10,703 nucleotides of DNA, taken from assembly GCA_030054275.1 (NCBI GenBank), contig JASGCF010000077.1, positions 1 through 10,703 on the forward strand, written 5' to 3'. Origin of the DNA: Limnohabitans sp. (GTDB lineage: Bacteria; Planctomycetota; Phycisphaerae; Phycisphaerales; SM1A02). Under the pieces are notes generated by a model. It did not search any database. It was not told where the DNA came from and worked only from the letters and a program-made list of their open reading frames with translations. A program made the position numbers and the translations under genes. Below, one piece after another: positions 1 to 6,653 of the stretch (positions within the stretch are counted from its first letter, which is position 1; every line of letters starts with the position of its first letter).

Positions 1-2523
1 CGTCCACGCACGGTGCAGAAGTTCGACGCGGCGCTGCGCCTCTTCGCGTTCCGCGTTGGTAAGGCCAGCGTTCAACATCGCGGGTTGATCCGCGAAGCGA
101 TACCACGCGTAGGTCACCGTGCTGCCATCGCCGAGCGTGGTTTGGAAAGTACAGGTGGCGGGTCCTGGATTATGGAACGGATTGTCGACTTCGGTTGGCG
201 TTGTGTACGCGCTTTCGCCTTGTGGGTGCGGAGTGTTGAACCTGACTCTCGTGAGGCCTGTTTCTCTAGGAACTTCGCGCGCGTCGATCGCGGTCCACAG
301 CGGCTTCTTTCCCTCGCGCGGTGTAAGGCGGAAATACTCGGGAAGTCGTACGCGTGTTGGCTTCGCGCCTTCACGCTCGGCGGGAACAGGCTTCACGATT
401 GCTTCGTTCCACGTGTATCCAAACGAATACTCGTCGTGCGCTGTTGGCGTGCCGAACGCGCGCCAATCGATGTCGTTTCTTTCATCCTTCGCAGTTTGCT
501 CAGCGAAAATGCGCCATGTCGAACCGCCACCCTTCCCGAAGCGCTGCACATGCGTGGCTGCTGGGTCGAGCGCGCCACTCGCTGCAGGACCACCAGCGAA
601 CCATGCGCGCACAGCATCGGGAAGCGCAGCGCGCGTGTAGGTTGCGAGTCGATGGAGTACGACCGTGCGGCCTTGCGCGTCGAGCGGAAACGACGACGGC
701 GCGACGCGCGCGTAGGTCGTGCCGTCGGCGGTTTCGGCAGCGATCGACGCGGGAATCCACTGCGTTTCCATTTGGAACGCTTTGTTCGGATCGCTTGCGC
801 GCGTGTCGAGGAGTTTGCCCGCGAGTTCGGGGCGCGCGAGGATGTTCTCTGCCCAGAAGTGCGGCGTGAAGAACGCGACGGGACCTTTGAAATTCGCGGT
901 GTTCAGAAAGAGCGTCCAGCAGTTGTCGCCGGTCGCGGCCTGCGCTTGGCCGTTGATCTCGCGCGCGGGCTTCGCTTCAACAAGTGGCAGCGGCACGTAG
1001 CCGTAGCCGAAGAGTTCGCCGCAGGTGCCTTGCGCGAGATTCAGTCCGTCGGGCGGCCACACGACCCACGGTGAAAGCTGCGCCACGGCAAACTTTCCCA
1101 GAGGTTTCTGCCAATCGCGGCCTTTGCCGGCGCCGGGTCCATTCGCCCACGCAGAGAAATCTGGCGCAACCCCGCCCATGATGAACTTCGGCGTTGTCGT
1201 TGCGAAGCGCGTATCGCGCCACCAACCGAGTCCGCCTTCGATGTCGGAGTACATGTTGCCGGGCTTGTCGTTTGGGTCGTGCTTGCCGTCTGCGCCGCGC
1301 GCGTACTGCGCGAACATCCACGTGCCGAAGAGACCAGTCTGAAAGTTTGAGCCGGGATAGCGTTCGACGACGGGCCACGCTGCGGCATAGAGCGAGAAGC
1401 CCGCGTTGAACTCTTCTGGCGCGCGCTCAACTGGAACAAGCATGTAGCCAGACATTTCGCCTTTGGTCGGTGCTTCCATGTACTTCGCGGCGCTCTGCGC
1501 GGGTGGAAGCGTTGGCACGAATGGGGGCGCGCCGTCGACGGTGAGAGCGCGCATCGCCGTACCGAGTGCGTCACCGACGAGAAAGTACGTCTCTGCGTTG
1601 CCGAACTCGTGATGTCCGTGGCCCGGGTTGGGTGAGTTTTCAGGCGCGCGCACGAATGCTGCGGTCGGCGCGAAGAGTGCAAGCTGCTTCGCGCGGTTTC
1701 CATCGCCCTTCACTTCGACGCGCGCGGCGGCAGCGGCTTGCGCAAGACGAAGCGTGTTCCATGCACCCGGCGCTTCGACCCACGGTCCAGTGATTTCGCC
1801 GATGACGACAGGAAGTTGTGGAGCGTTGAACTCGCGACGAATGTCGCAGATGAGGTTGACGAGATTTTGCTCATACGCAGGAACGGCGGTGTCCGGTTCA
1901 CAGCCATCGTTCCAACCGTGGTACCAGACGAATCCAGCGAGTTCGGGCGTGCGGCCTTTCAGCGCGGGGATTTCATCGTCGGCGCGATCGAGCGCGGTGC
2001 GCACATCGTCGATCATGCGACGGTAGTAGGGGCCTGTCTCGCCACCAGATGATGGCGGACGGAAGTCCTTGAAGAGGCTCTTGCCGCCCCATGCAGTTTT
2101 GACAAGCAGTACAGGTTCGTCGATCGCGTCGCCGACGACGTGTCCGAACTGCAGTTCAGGACCGAAGTGATGTTTGTCGAGGTACGGCGTGTAGCCGAAA
2201 CTGAGTGGCCCGACTTTCGCGGGCTTTCCTTCGGGCGTGTAGCGTACGAAGACGTCGTCGCGCGTTTTCCACGAGCCGTCGGCGTTGCGAAGATGCGCGA
2301 CACGCGGCGCGATCGCAGGATCGTCCGCGATGGCGACCAGCGTTCCGCGCGCACCGTTGTAGTCCTTGCCGGCAAGGTCGACAACGGCTTGCCCTTCCAT
2401 ATTGGATTGGCCAGCGAGGATGAAGACCTTGAAGGTGTTCGATGGTTGCGATGCGTGGATGAGTGAGGTGAATGAAAGCGCAGCGCACAGAGTCGCGGTA
2501 CACACGGCGGCAAGTTTCAACAT
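1..2523 (-). CDS. Secreted SASA/GDSL-type carbohydrate esterase (sialate O-acetylesterase-like), C-terminus cut by window edge
   Basis: This frame is open from the ATG at 2523 to the left edge, giving 841 residues with no stop. Residues 1-24 look like a Sec signal peptide (MLKLAAVCTA, hydrophobic core, ending LIHA before SQP). The esterase domain covers about 30-325. It holds the nucleophile block AGQSNMEG (Ser40), AWGGKSLFKDFRPPSSGG (145-161), WYHGWNDG (200-207) in place of the classical WHQGE block, and GHGHHEFGNAE (301-311), which should supply the catalytic histidine. SASA enzymes remove acetyl groups from sugars or polysaccharides; the exact substrate here is unknown. From about 350 to 841 comes a Trp/Gly-rich region (GGLGWWRDTRF, FIMGGVAPDF, QLSPWVVWPPDG) that I do not recognise. 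A single-domain family member is near 300 residues, so this is a two-part protein. There is no clear Shine-Dalgarno upstream. The gene lies 60 nt behind the reductase on the same strand and could be co-transcribed. The esterase assignment is firm; the rest is not. Confidence 0.85.
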   Translation of the reverse strand, partial: MLKLAAVCTATLCAALSFTSLIHASQPSNTFKVFILAGQSNMEGQAVVDLAGKDYNGARGTLVAIADDPAIAPRVAHLRNADGSWKTRDDVFVRYTPEGKPAKVGPLSFGYTPYLDKHHFGPELQFGHVVGDAIDEPVLLVKTAWGGKSLFKDFRPPSSGGETGPYYRRMIDDVRTALDRADDEIPALKGRTPELAGFVWYHGWNDGCEPDTAVPAYEQNLVNLICDIRREFNAPQLPVVIGEITGPWVEAPGAWNTLRLAQAAAAARVEVKGDGNRAKQLALFAPTAAFVRAPENSPNPGHGHHEFGNAETYFLVGDALGTAMRALTVDGAPPFVPTLPPAQSAAKYMEAPTKGEMSGYMLVPVERAPEEFNAGFSLYAAAWPVVERYPGSNFQTGLFGTWMFAQYARGADGKHDPNDKPGNMYSDIEGGLGWWRDTRFATTTPKFIMGGVAPDFSAWANGPGAGKGRDWQKPLGKFAVAQLSPWVVWPPDGLNLAQGTCGELFGYGYVPLPLVEAKPAREINGQAQAATGDNCWTLFLNTANFKGPVAFFTPHFWAENILARPELAGKLLDTRASDPNKAFQMETQWIPASIAAETADGTTYARVAPSSFPLDAQGRTVVLHRLATYTRAALPDAVRAWFAGGPAASGALDPAATHVQRFGKGGGSTWRIFAEQTAKDERNDIDWRAFGTPTAHDEYSFGYTWNEAIVKPVPAEREGAKPTRVRLPEYFRLTPREGKKPLWTAIDAREVPRETGLTRVRFNTPHPQGESAYTTPTEVDNPFHNPGPATCTFQTTLGDGSTVTYAWYRFADQPAMLNAGLTNAEREEAQRRVELLHRAWT

Positions 2524-2583
2524 GCGCAGAATCGTACGGGAATCGAGCGACTGAAACGCTGGCGCTCCGTTGCTTCGTGCCAC

Positions 2584-3630
2584 TTAGCCTTTCAAGCTGG
2601 CCATATCGATCACGAAGCGATACTTCACATCGCTCTTCAGCATGCGCTCGTAGGCAGTGTTGATCTCGTCCATGCGGATCTTCTCGATGTCGCAGACGAT
2701 GTTGTGCTTGCCGCAGAAATCGAGCATTTCCTGCGTTTCGGCGATGCCGCCGATGCACGAACCCGCGAGATTGCGGCGTGGGAGGATCAAACTGAACGCC
2801 GCAATCTGTTGCGGGCTCGGCGGAACACCGACCATGCACATCGTGCCATCGAGTTTGATGAGCGCCATCAACGCATCGAGCGAGTGATCGGCCGACACCG
2901 TATCGATGATGAGGTCGAACGAATTCGCGTGCTTCGCCATCGCCTCTTCATCTTTCGAGATCACCACTTCATGCGCGCCAAGTCGCAACCCATCTGCGAC
3001 CTTCGACGGAGAAGTCGTGAAGAGCACGGTGTGTGCGCCGAGTGCGCGCGCGAACTTCACACCCATGTGGCCGAGTCCGCCGAGGCCGACGATGCCAACC
3101 TTCTTGCCGGGTCCAGCCTTCCAATGCTTGAGCGGCGACCATGTGGTGATGCCCGCGCAAAGAAGCGGCGCAGCGGCCGCTGGATCGAGGTTCGCGGGCA
3201 CGCGCAGCGTGTACTTCTCATCGACAACGACGCGCTCGGAGTAACCGCCGTACGTCATGCCGCCGAGGTGCTTGTCTTCGCCGTTGTAGGTGAAGGTGGC
3301 ACCGGTCATGCAGTACTGCTCGAGGCCTTTCTTGCAGCAATCGCATGTCCGGCACGAATCGACGAGGCAGCCAACCGACGCGAGATCGCCAACTTTGAAC
3401 TTCGTGACATTCGCGCCGACGCGCGTCACGCGACCGAGGATTTCGTGCCCTGGTACCACCGGGTACTGCGTGAAGCCCCATTCATTCCGCGCAAAATGCA
3501 GGTCGCTGTGGCAGACGCCGCAGAAGAGGATGTCAATCTCGACATCGTGCGCGAGCGGCGCTCGGCGTTCGATGGCGTGCGGAGCAAGGGCAGAGGTGGG
3601 CGATTGAGCTGCGTACGCGCGGGTAGACAT
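2584..3630 (-). CDS. yahK: Zinc-dependent NADP(H) aldehyde reductase / alcohol dehydrogenase, YahK type
   Basis: This complete medium-chain dehydrogenase/reductase has 348 residues; from memory E. coli YahK has 349. Motifs in order: GVCHSDLH with Cys40 as a catalytic zinc ligand, PGHEILGRV with His62-Glu63, the structural zinc lobe Cys93, Cys96, Cys99 and Cys107, PLLCAGITTWSPLKHW with the further catalytic-site Cys158, the Rossmann loop GLGGLGHMG at 182-190, FTTS at 204-207 where this family contacts the NADP phosphate, and the ending YERMLKSDVKYRFVID typical of YahK and plant cinnamyl-alcohol dehydrogenases. All zinc ligands are present, so the enzyme should be active. By family it reduces a broad range of aldehydes to alcohols in the cytoplasm. 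The frame stays open upstream to 3810, but the ATG at 3630 matches the family N-terminus and avoids overlap with the divergent gene. No Shine-Dalgarno is visible. The symbol reflects family resemblance; orthology is not proven. Confidence 0.93.
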   Translation of the reverse strand: MSTRAYAAQSPTSALAPHAIERRAPLAHDVEIDILFCGVCHSDLHFARNEWGFTQYPVVPGHEILGRVTRVGANVTKFKVGDLASVGCLVDSCRTCDCCKKGLEQYCMTGATFTYNGEDKHLGGMTYGGYSERVVVDEKYTLRVPANLDPAAAAPLLCAGITTWSPLKHWKAGPGKKVGIVGLGGLGHMGVKFARALGAHTVLFTTSPSKVADGLRLGAHEVVISKDEEAMAKHANSFDLIIDTVSADHSLDALMALIKLDGTMCMVGVPPSPQQIAAFSLILPRRNLAGSCIGGIAETQEMLDFCGKHNIVCDIEKIRMDEINTAYERMLKSDVKYRFVIDMASLKG

Positions 3631-3701
3631 GCGGCGAGTGTAATCGCAAGTCGAGCGTGTTTTTCGGTAGGCTCTCCTACGTGGTGATGGTCGTCGCAAC
3701 A

Positions 3702-3716
3702 GTTCTCGTTGAGAAC
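3702..3716. promoter_or_regulatory. Inverted repeat GTTCTC-GTT-GAGAAC just upstream of the ribosome site
   Basis: A perfect 6-bp inverted repeat with a 3-nt spacer lies 3 nt before the AAGGAG of the gene starting at 3732, in the 101-nt divergent region. It could be an operator for one or both divergent genes, or a small RNA hairpin beside the ribosome site. It is short enough to arise by chance. No convincing promoter pair is visible in this region. Confidence 0.3.
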
Positions 3717-3719
3717 GCG

Positions 3720-3725
3720 AAGGAG
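3720..3725 (+). promoter_or_regulatory. Shine-Dalgarno AAGGAG deciding the start of the helix-turn-helix-like protein
   Basis: AAGGAG stands 6 nt before the ATG at 3732. The earlier in-frame ATG at 3687 and GTG at 3657 have no comparable site, so this decides the start. Confidence 0.75.
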
Positions 3726-3731
3726 CAGCCG

Positions 3732-4409
3732 ATGCGAGTGAATCCCGCCCAACGTACAGCGATGCTGCGGCGAGTGTGTGAACGACTAGAGGAGGGGTTG
3801 TCGCTTGCACGTGCGTGCACAGCGGAGGTCAAGGTGCGGCGCACGGGCGCAGAAGAGTCGCTGAAACCGGCGACCTTTATGCTGTGGATGCGACGGTACG
3901 GTGTAGACGGGAAGCCGTCGAAGTCGAGTCGATTGCTTAGCCCGACGCAAGCGCGGCTTGGTGGAAGTCGCGACACATCGACGCTCGGTGGCGTGGGGAC
4001 GTCGTTCAATGCGTCGATTCGCACGCGTTTGCTTGCGGATTTCGACATTCATCACGGTATTGAGCTTTGGTACTGCAGTAGTTCGCCGACGGCGTGGCTT
4101 TCCGATTCTGGTCGCGTCGCGAGCGAAGTTGTTGCATCGAATCTGCGCTCGCTTGCGGAAATTCGGCGTGAAGTGGAGCGGCACGGGGATCCGCAGTACG
4201 GCGAGGCTGTGGATGCAAATGACGCAGCCACGCGCGCGCGCGAAGCGTTTCCGTGGTTACCCGAAGCGATCAAGCGAAAGCGTTCAAAAGTTGCGAAGCG
4301 TGCGGAGGCTCGGGACATTACCGACGGCGCAGCGTCTGAGAGCGATTCGCCGCCGACCAATTCTGCGGATGCAGCGTCGGGCAACACAACGCCAACAGAC
4401 GCCACGTGA
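3732..4409 (+). CDS. Hypothetical protein with helix-turn-helix-like N-terminus and disordered C-terminal tail
   Basis: I do not recognise the family. The product has 225 residues. I chose the ATG at 3732 because AAGGAG lies 6 nt before it; an in-frame ATG at 3687 and GTG at 3657 have no such site. Residues 1-60 (AMLRRVCERLEEGLSLARAC, then LKPATFMLWMRRYG) have the helix pattern of small DNA-binding modules in phage terminase small subunits and transposase-type helix-turn-helix proteins: a helix, a 'G-SLARAC' turn, then a putative recognition helix with MLWMRRY. The middle (about 90-150) contains FDIHHGIELWYC and SPTAWLSD. A charged helical stretch follows (AIKRKRSKVAKRAEA), and the last 35 residues are rich in Ser, Asp, Thr and Ala and are probably disordered. 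There is no signal peptide or membrane segment, so it is probably cytoplasmic. It is divergent from the reductase gene and followed by 144 nt before the nucleotidase. DNA binding is inferred only. Confidence 0.7.
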   Translation: MRVNPAQRTAMLRRVCERLEEGLSLARACTAEVKVRRTGAEESLKPATFMLWMRRYGVDGKPSKSSRLLSPTQARLGGSRDTSTLGGVGTSFNASIRTRLLADFDIHHGIELWYCSSSPTAWLSDSGRVASEVVASNLRSLAEIRREVERHGDPQYGEAVDANDAATRAREAFPWLPEAIKRKRSKVAKRAEARDITDGAASESDSPPTNSADAASGNTTPTDAT

Positions 4410-4553
4410 TTTGCACACAACTTCCTTGCAAATGGCAAGCCCGTCGTAAGTCGATTCCGAACGCGAACTGATGAGTCTCCTCCTCCACCGTGGGCGTTTC
4501 CGCGGTGATCGCAGCGCGTCGTGCGTTGTAGAAATACTTTTTAGGGAGACAAC
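4410..4553 (+). promoter_or_regulatory. 144-nt leader region of the nucleotidase gene
   Basis: This non-coding gap should carry the nucleotidase promoter. I see a weak 5-bp hairpin, CTTGC-AAATG-GCAAG (4425-4439), 16 nt after the preceding stop. It has no T tract, so it is only a poor terminator candidate. An AATACT box at 4533-4538 resembles a -10 element but has no matching -35. Confidence 0.3.
4543..4548 (+). promoter_or_regulatory. Shine-Dalgarno AGGGAG of the nucleotidase gene
   Basis: AGGGAG is followed by a 5-nt spacer (ACAAC) and the ATG at 4554, which opens directly into a signal peptide. The start is therefore secure. Confidence 0.8.
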
Positions 4554-6500
4554 ATGAAGTTCGCGCGTTCTGCCTTCGTTGCCTGCGCGGCCGCCAGTGT
4601 TCTTGCGGCCGGCGCGTCAGCACAATCATCGTTTCGCCTCACGATTCTTCACACCAACGACACCGAGAGCAAGTTGCTCTATCCGTCGTCAAGCCAACAG
4701 GCATACGGCGGTGCAGCGCGATTCAAAACGAAAGCCGACGCGTTGCGCGCAGCCGCCGACGCAGCGGGCGGTGTCGTGATGGTTTCCTCCGGTGACAACT
4801 ACCTCGCAGGACCGGAATTCAACGCGAGCCTCTCTCTCCCAGCGGGCAGCCGCTACTACGACTCGATCGCGCTCCAAGCGATCGGCTATGACGCGATTTG
4901 CTTGGGAAATCATGACTTCGATTTCGGTCCGGAAGTGCTCGCGAACTTCATCAACGGCTTTACCGATGGCACGAAGTTCCTCTCATCGAATCTCGATTTC
5001 AGCGCTGAGCCTTCGCTCAACGCGCTGGTGGGTTCCGGCCGCATCGCTAAGCGTACGACGAGCGTCACTGACGGTGTGACGATCGGTTTCGTCGGCGCAA
5101 CCACGCCCGATCTGCCCTTCATCAGTTCGCCTGGCGATGTGGTGGTGAATCCGAATTTCGCCGCTGCAATCCAAACCGAAGTTGATGCACTCACCGCAGC
5201 TGGTGTGAAGCACATTGTGGTGATGACGCACCTCCAAGGTATTTCGGTCGAGCGCGCGCTTGCCTCGCAGTTGCGCGATGTCGATGTGCTTGTTGCTGGC
5301 GGTGGTGACGAACTGCTTTGGAACGCGGGCCAATTGCTCGTTCCCGATGATGCGATTGACGCGAACAACGATGGGGTTCCGGACGCGCGCTACGGCGCGT
5401 ACCCGTTGTATGAAACCGATGCGAACGGCCGTCAACTCCCAATCATCACGACGCGCGGTGATTACCGCTACGTCGGTCGTTGTGTTGTGGATTTCGACGC
5501 GAACGGCTTGGTGACGGCAGTTGATCCGACGAGCGGGCCAGTGCGCGTCGCGAGCACTGCACAGGCGGACGGCGTTGTGGAAGACGCTGCGGTGAAGGCC
5601 GCGGTGACCGACCCGGTTGCTGCGTCGGTGGCGGGCTTGGCCGCGAATGTGATCGCGACAAGTGAAGTGGCGCTTGATGGCCGCACCTCGACCATTCGCG
5701 CGCAAGAAACAAACGAAGGCAATCTCTGTGCCGATAGTTTGCTTTGGAACGCGCGTTTGCTCGCGAAGGGCGAAGGTCTGCCGCGACCAGTTGTTGCATT
5801 TCAAAATGGTGGCGGCATTCGAAACAACTCGATTCTGCCTGCAGGCAACTTCACGGAACTCAATACCTTCCAGTTCCTCCCGTTCTCGAACTTCGCGGCG
5901 ATCATTCCCGCGTTGCCTGTTCCGACGTTCAAGGCGCTCCTTGAAAATGCGGTGAGCCGTGTGCAGCCACCGACAGGTTTCCCATCGAGCGGCAACGGAC
6001 GTTTCGCACAGATTGCGGGTTTCCGTTTCACCTACTCGATCGCTGCGAATCCTGGCTCGCGCGTGATTGATGTGGTGCTCGATGATGGCACCGTGCTCGT
6101 CGATGATGGTGTGGTGCTCAATCCGAAGGCGACGATTGCCGCGGCGACGATCGACTTCCTCTGCCGTGGTGGTGACGAGTATCCGCTGACGGGTTTGGCG
6201 TTCGAATCGATCGGTGTCTCGTACCAGCAAGCGCTTTACAACTATGTGGTGAGCGCGAGCGGTTTGAACGGCGTGATCTCGAGCGCGGACTATCCGGCCG
6301 CGGGCGAAGGTCGCATTGTGAAGTTCACGCCGAGCTCCTCGTTCCCAGCAGACATCAATGGCGACGGCACAGTGAACGCGCTTGACGTGGCGATTGTGCT
6401 CGGCAACTGGGGCCTCACGAATCGCGCCGGTGATGCGAATGGCAACGGCATCGTCGAGGCAGAGGATCTCACGATCGTGCTTGGCAATTGGTCGTTCTGA
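4554..6500 (+). CDS. Exported metallophosphatase / 5'-nucleotidase family protein with C-terminal dockerin-like module
   Basis: This is a complete protein of 648 residues. AGGGAG lies 5 nt before the ATG. Residues 1-23 form a signal peptide ending AGASAQ. The calcineurin-like metallophosphatase domain (about 27-330) shows LHTNDTESKLL (Asp36), SSGDN (Asp81), LGNHDFDFG (Asn119-His120) and MTHLQG (His226). The usual final GGHSH block is replaced by AGGGDELLW (248-256), and the usual NDxH reads NDTE. The nucleotidase C-terminal domain (about 360-590) has NEGNLCADSL, FQNGGGIRN, LPFSN and GRFAQIAGFRFTY, expected for nucleotide binding. Residues 600-648 hold two calcium-loop segments (D600-D611 and D627-D638), each followed by IVLGNW. 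Family members hydrolyse nucleoside monophosphates, UDP-sugars or related phosphoesters outside the cytoplasm, giving phosphate and nucleosides. I recall a bacterial subfamily with the same GGGDELL sequence, so the missing histidines probably mark a subfamily and not decay. Substrate unknown. Confidence 0.9.
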   Translation: MKFARSAFVACAAASVLAAGASAQSSFRLTILHTNDTESKLLYPSSSQQAYGGAARFKTKADALRAAADAAGGVVMVSSGDNYLAGPEFNASLSLPAGSRYYDSIALQAIGYDAICLGNHDFDFGPEVLANFINGFTDGTKFLSSNLDFSAEPSLNALVGSGRIAKRTTSVTDGVTIGFVGATTPDLPFISSPGDVVVNPNFAAAIQTEVDALTAAGVKHIVVMTHLQGISVERALASQLRDVDVLVAGGGDELLWNAGQLLVPDDAIDANNDGVPDARYGAYPLYETDANGRQLPIITTRGDYRYVGRCVVDFDANGLVTAVDPTSGPVRVASTAQADGVVEDAAVKAAVTDPVAASVAGLAANVIATSEVALDGRTSTIRAQETNEGNLCADSLLWNARLLAKGEGLPRPVVAFQNGGGIRNNSILPAGNFTELNTFQFLPFSNFAAIIPALPVPTFKALLENAVSRVQPPTGFPSSGNGRFAQIAGFRFTYSIAANPGSRVIDVVLDDGTVLVDDGVVLNPKATIAAATIDFLCRGGDEYPLTGLAFESIGVSYQQALYNYVVSASGLNGVISSADYPAAGEGRIVKFTPSSSFPADINGDGTVNALDVAIVLGNWGLTNRAGDANGNGIVEAEDLTIVLGNWSF

Positions 6501-6514
6501 ATGGACGCGTGTCA

Positions 6515-6536
6515 CATGCCATACGCGTATGGCATG
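6515..6536. repeat. Perfect 22-bp palindrome in the convergent intergenic region
   Basis: CATGCCATACG is followed directly by its exact reverse complement, 14 nt after the nucleotidase stop. As RNA it would form a hairpin with a tight turn; as DNA it is a symmetric site that could bind a dimeric protein. There is no T tract after it. Confidence 0.6.
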
Positions 6537-6540
6537 GAGT

Positions 6541-6560
6541 GCATCGGCAAGTTCCGATGC
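6541..6560. repeat. Second inverted repeat, GCATCGG-CAAGTT-CCGATGC
   Basis: A 7-bp perfect stem with a 6-nt loop, starting 4 nt after the 22-bp palindrome. It is one of three stacked inverted repeats between the converging genes. Confidence 0.5.
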
Positions 6561-6578
6561 GAGAACTCTCAACAAGCA

Positions 6579-6608
6579 AAGCGGCCGCGGATGATTCCGC
6601 GGCCGCTT
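6579..6608. terminator. Strong GC-rich hairpin between convergent genes, probable bidirectional terminator
   Basis: A 13-bp perfect stem (AAGCGGCCGCGGA and its complement) encloses a TGAT loop. It lies 78 nt after the nucleotidase stop and 45 nt from the stop of the opposing gene at 6654, a natural place to end both transcripts. Neither strand has the T run of a classical intrinsic terminator, so it may block read-through or protect RNA 3' ends. Confidence 0.6.
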
Positions 6609-6653
6609 GCATAGGTTCTCTGTTCAGAATGTGTCGCGCAGAGACGTGGGAAC

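Noticed and set aside
13..1074. A 353-codon open frame antisense to the esterase gene
   Set aside because: It is Arg/Cys-rich with no recognisable domain, and lies over the esterase frame, which is continuous and begins with a signal peptide and catalytic motifs.
2704..3687. A 327-codon open frame antisense to the aldehyde reductase
   Set aside because: The minus-strand reductase keeps every zinc ligand and matches its family end to end. The antisense frame is a composition artefact.
3631..3810. N-terminal extension of the aldehyde reductase up to 3810
   Set aside because: The family begins at the ATG at 3630. The extension is Arg-rich and would overlap the divergent gene and its ribosome site.
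3732..3911. Phage terminase small subunit
   Set aside because: Only the helix pattern of the first 60 residues is similar, and there is no large subunit or other phage gene nearby.
4425..4439. Intrinsic terminator after the helix-turn-helix-like gene
   Set aside because: The stem is only 5 bp and no T run follows, so I list it only as a weak hairpin.
4983..6575. A 530-codon open frame antisense to the nucleotidase gene
   Set aside because: The plus-strand gene has clear family motifs, a ribosome site and a signal peptide. The antisense frame has Arg/His-rich, motif-free sequence, as expected from GC-biased codon use.
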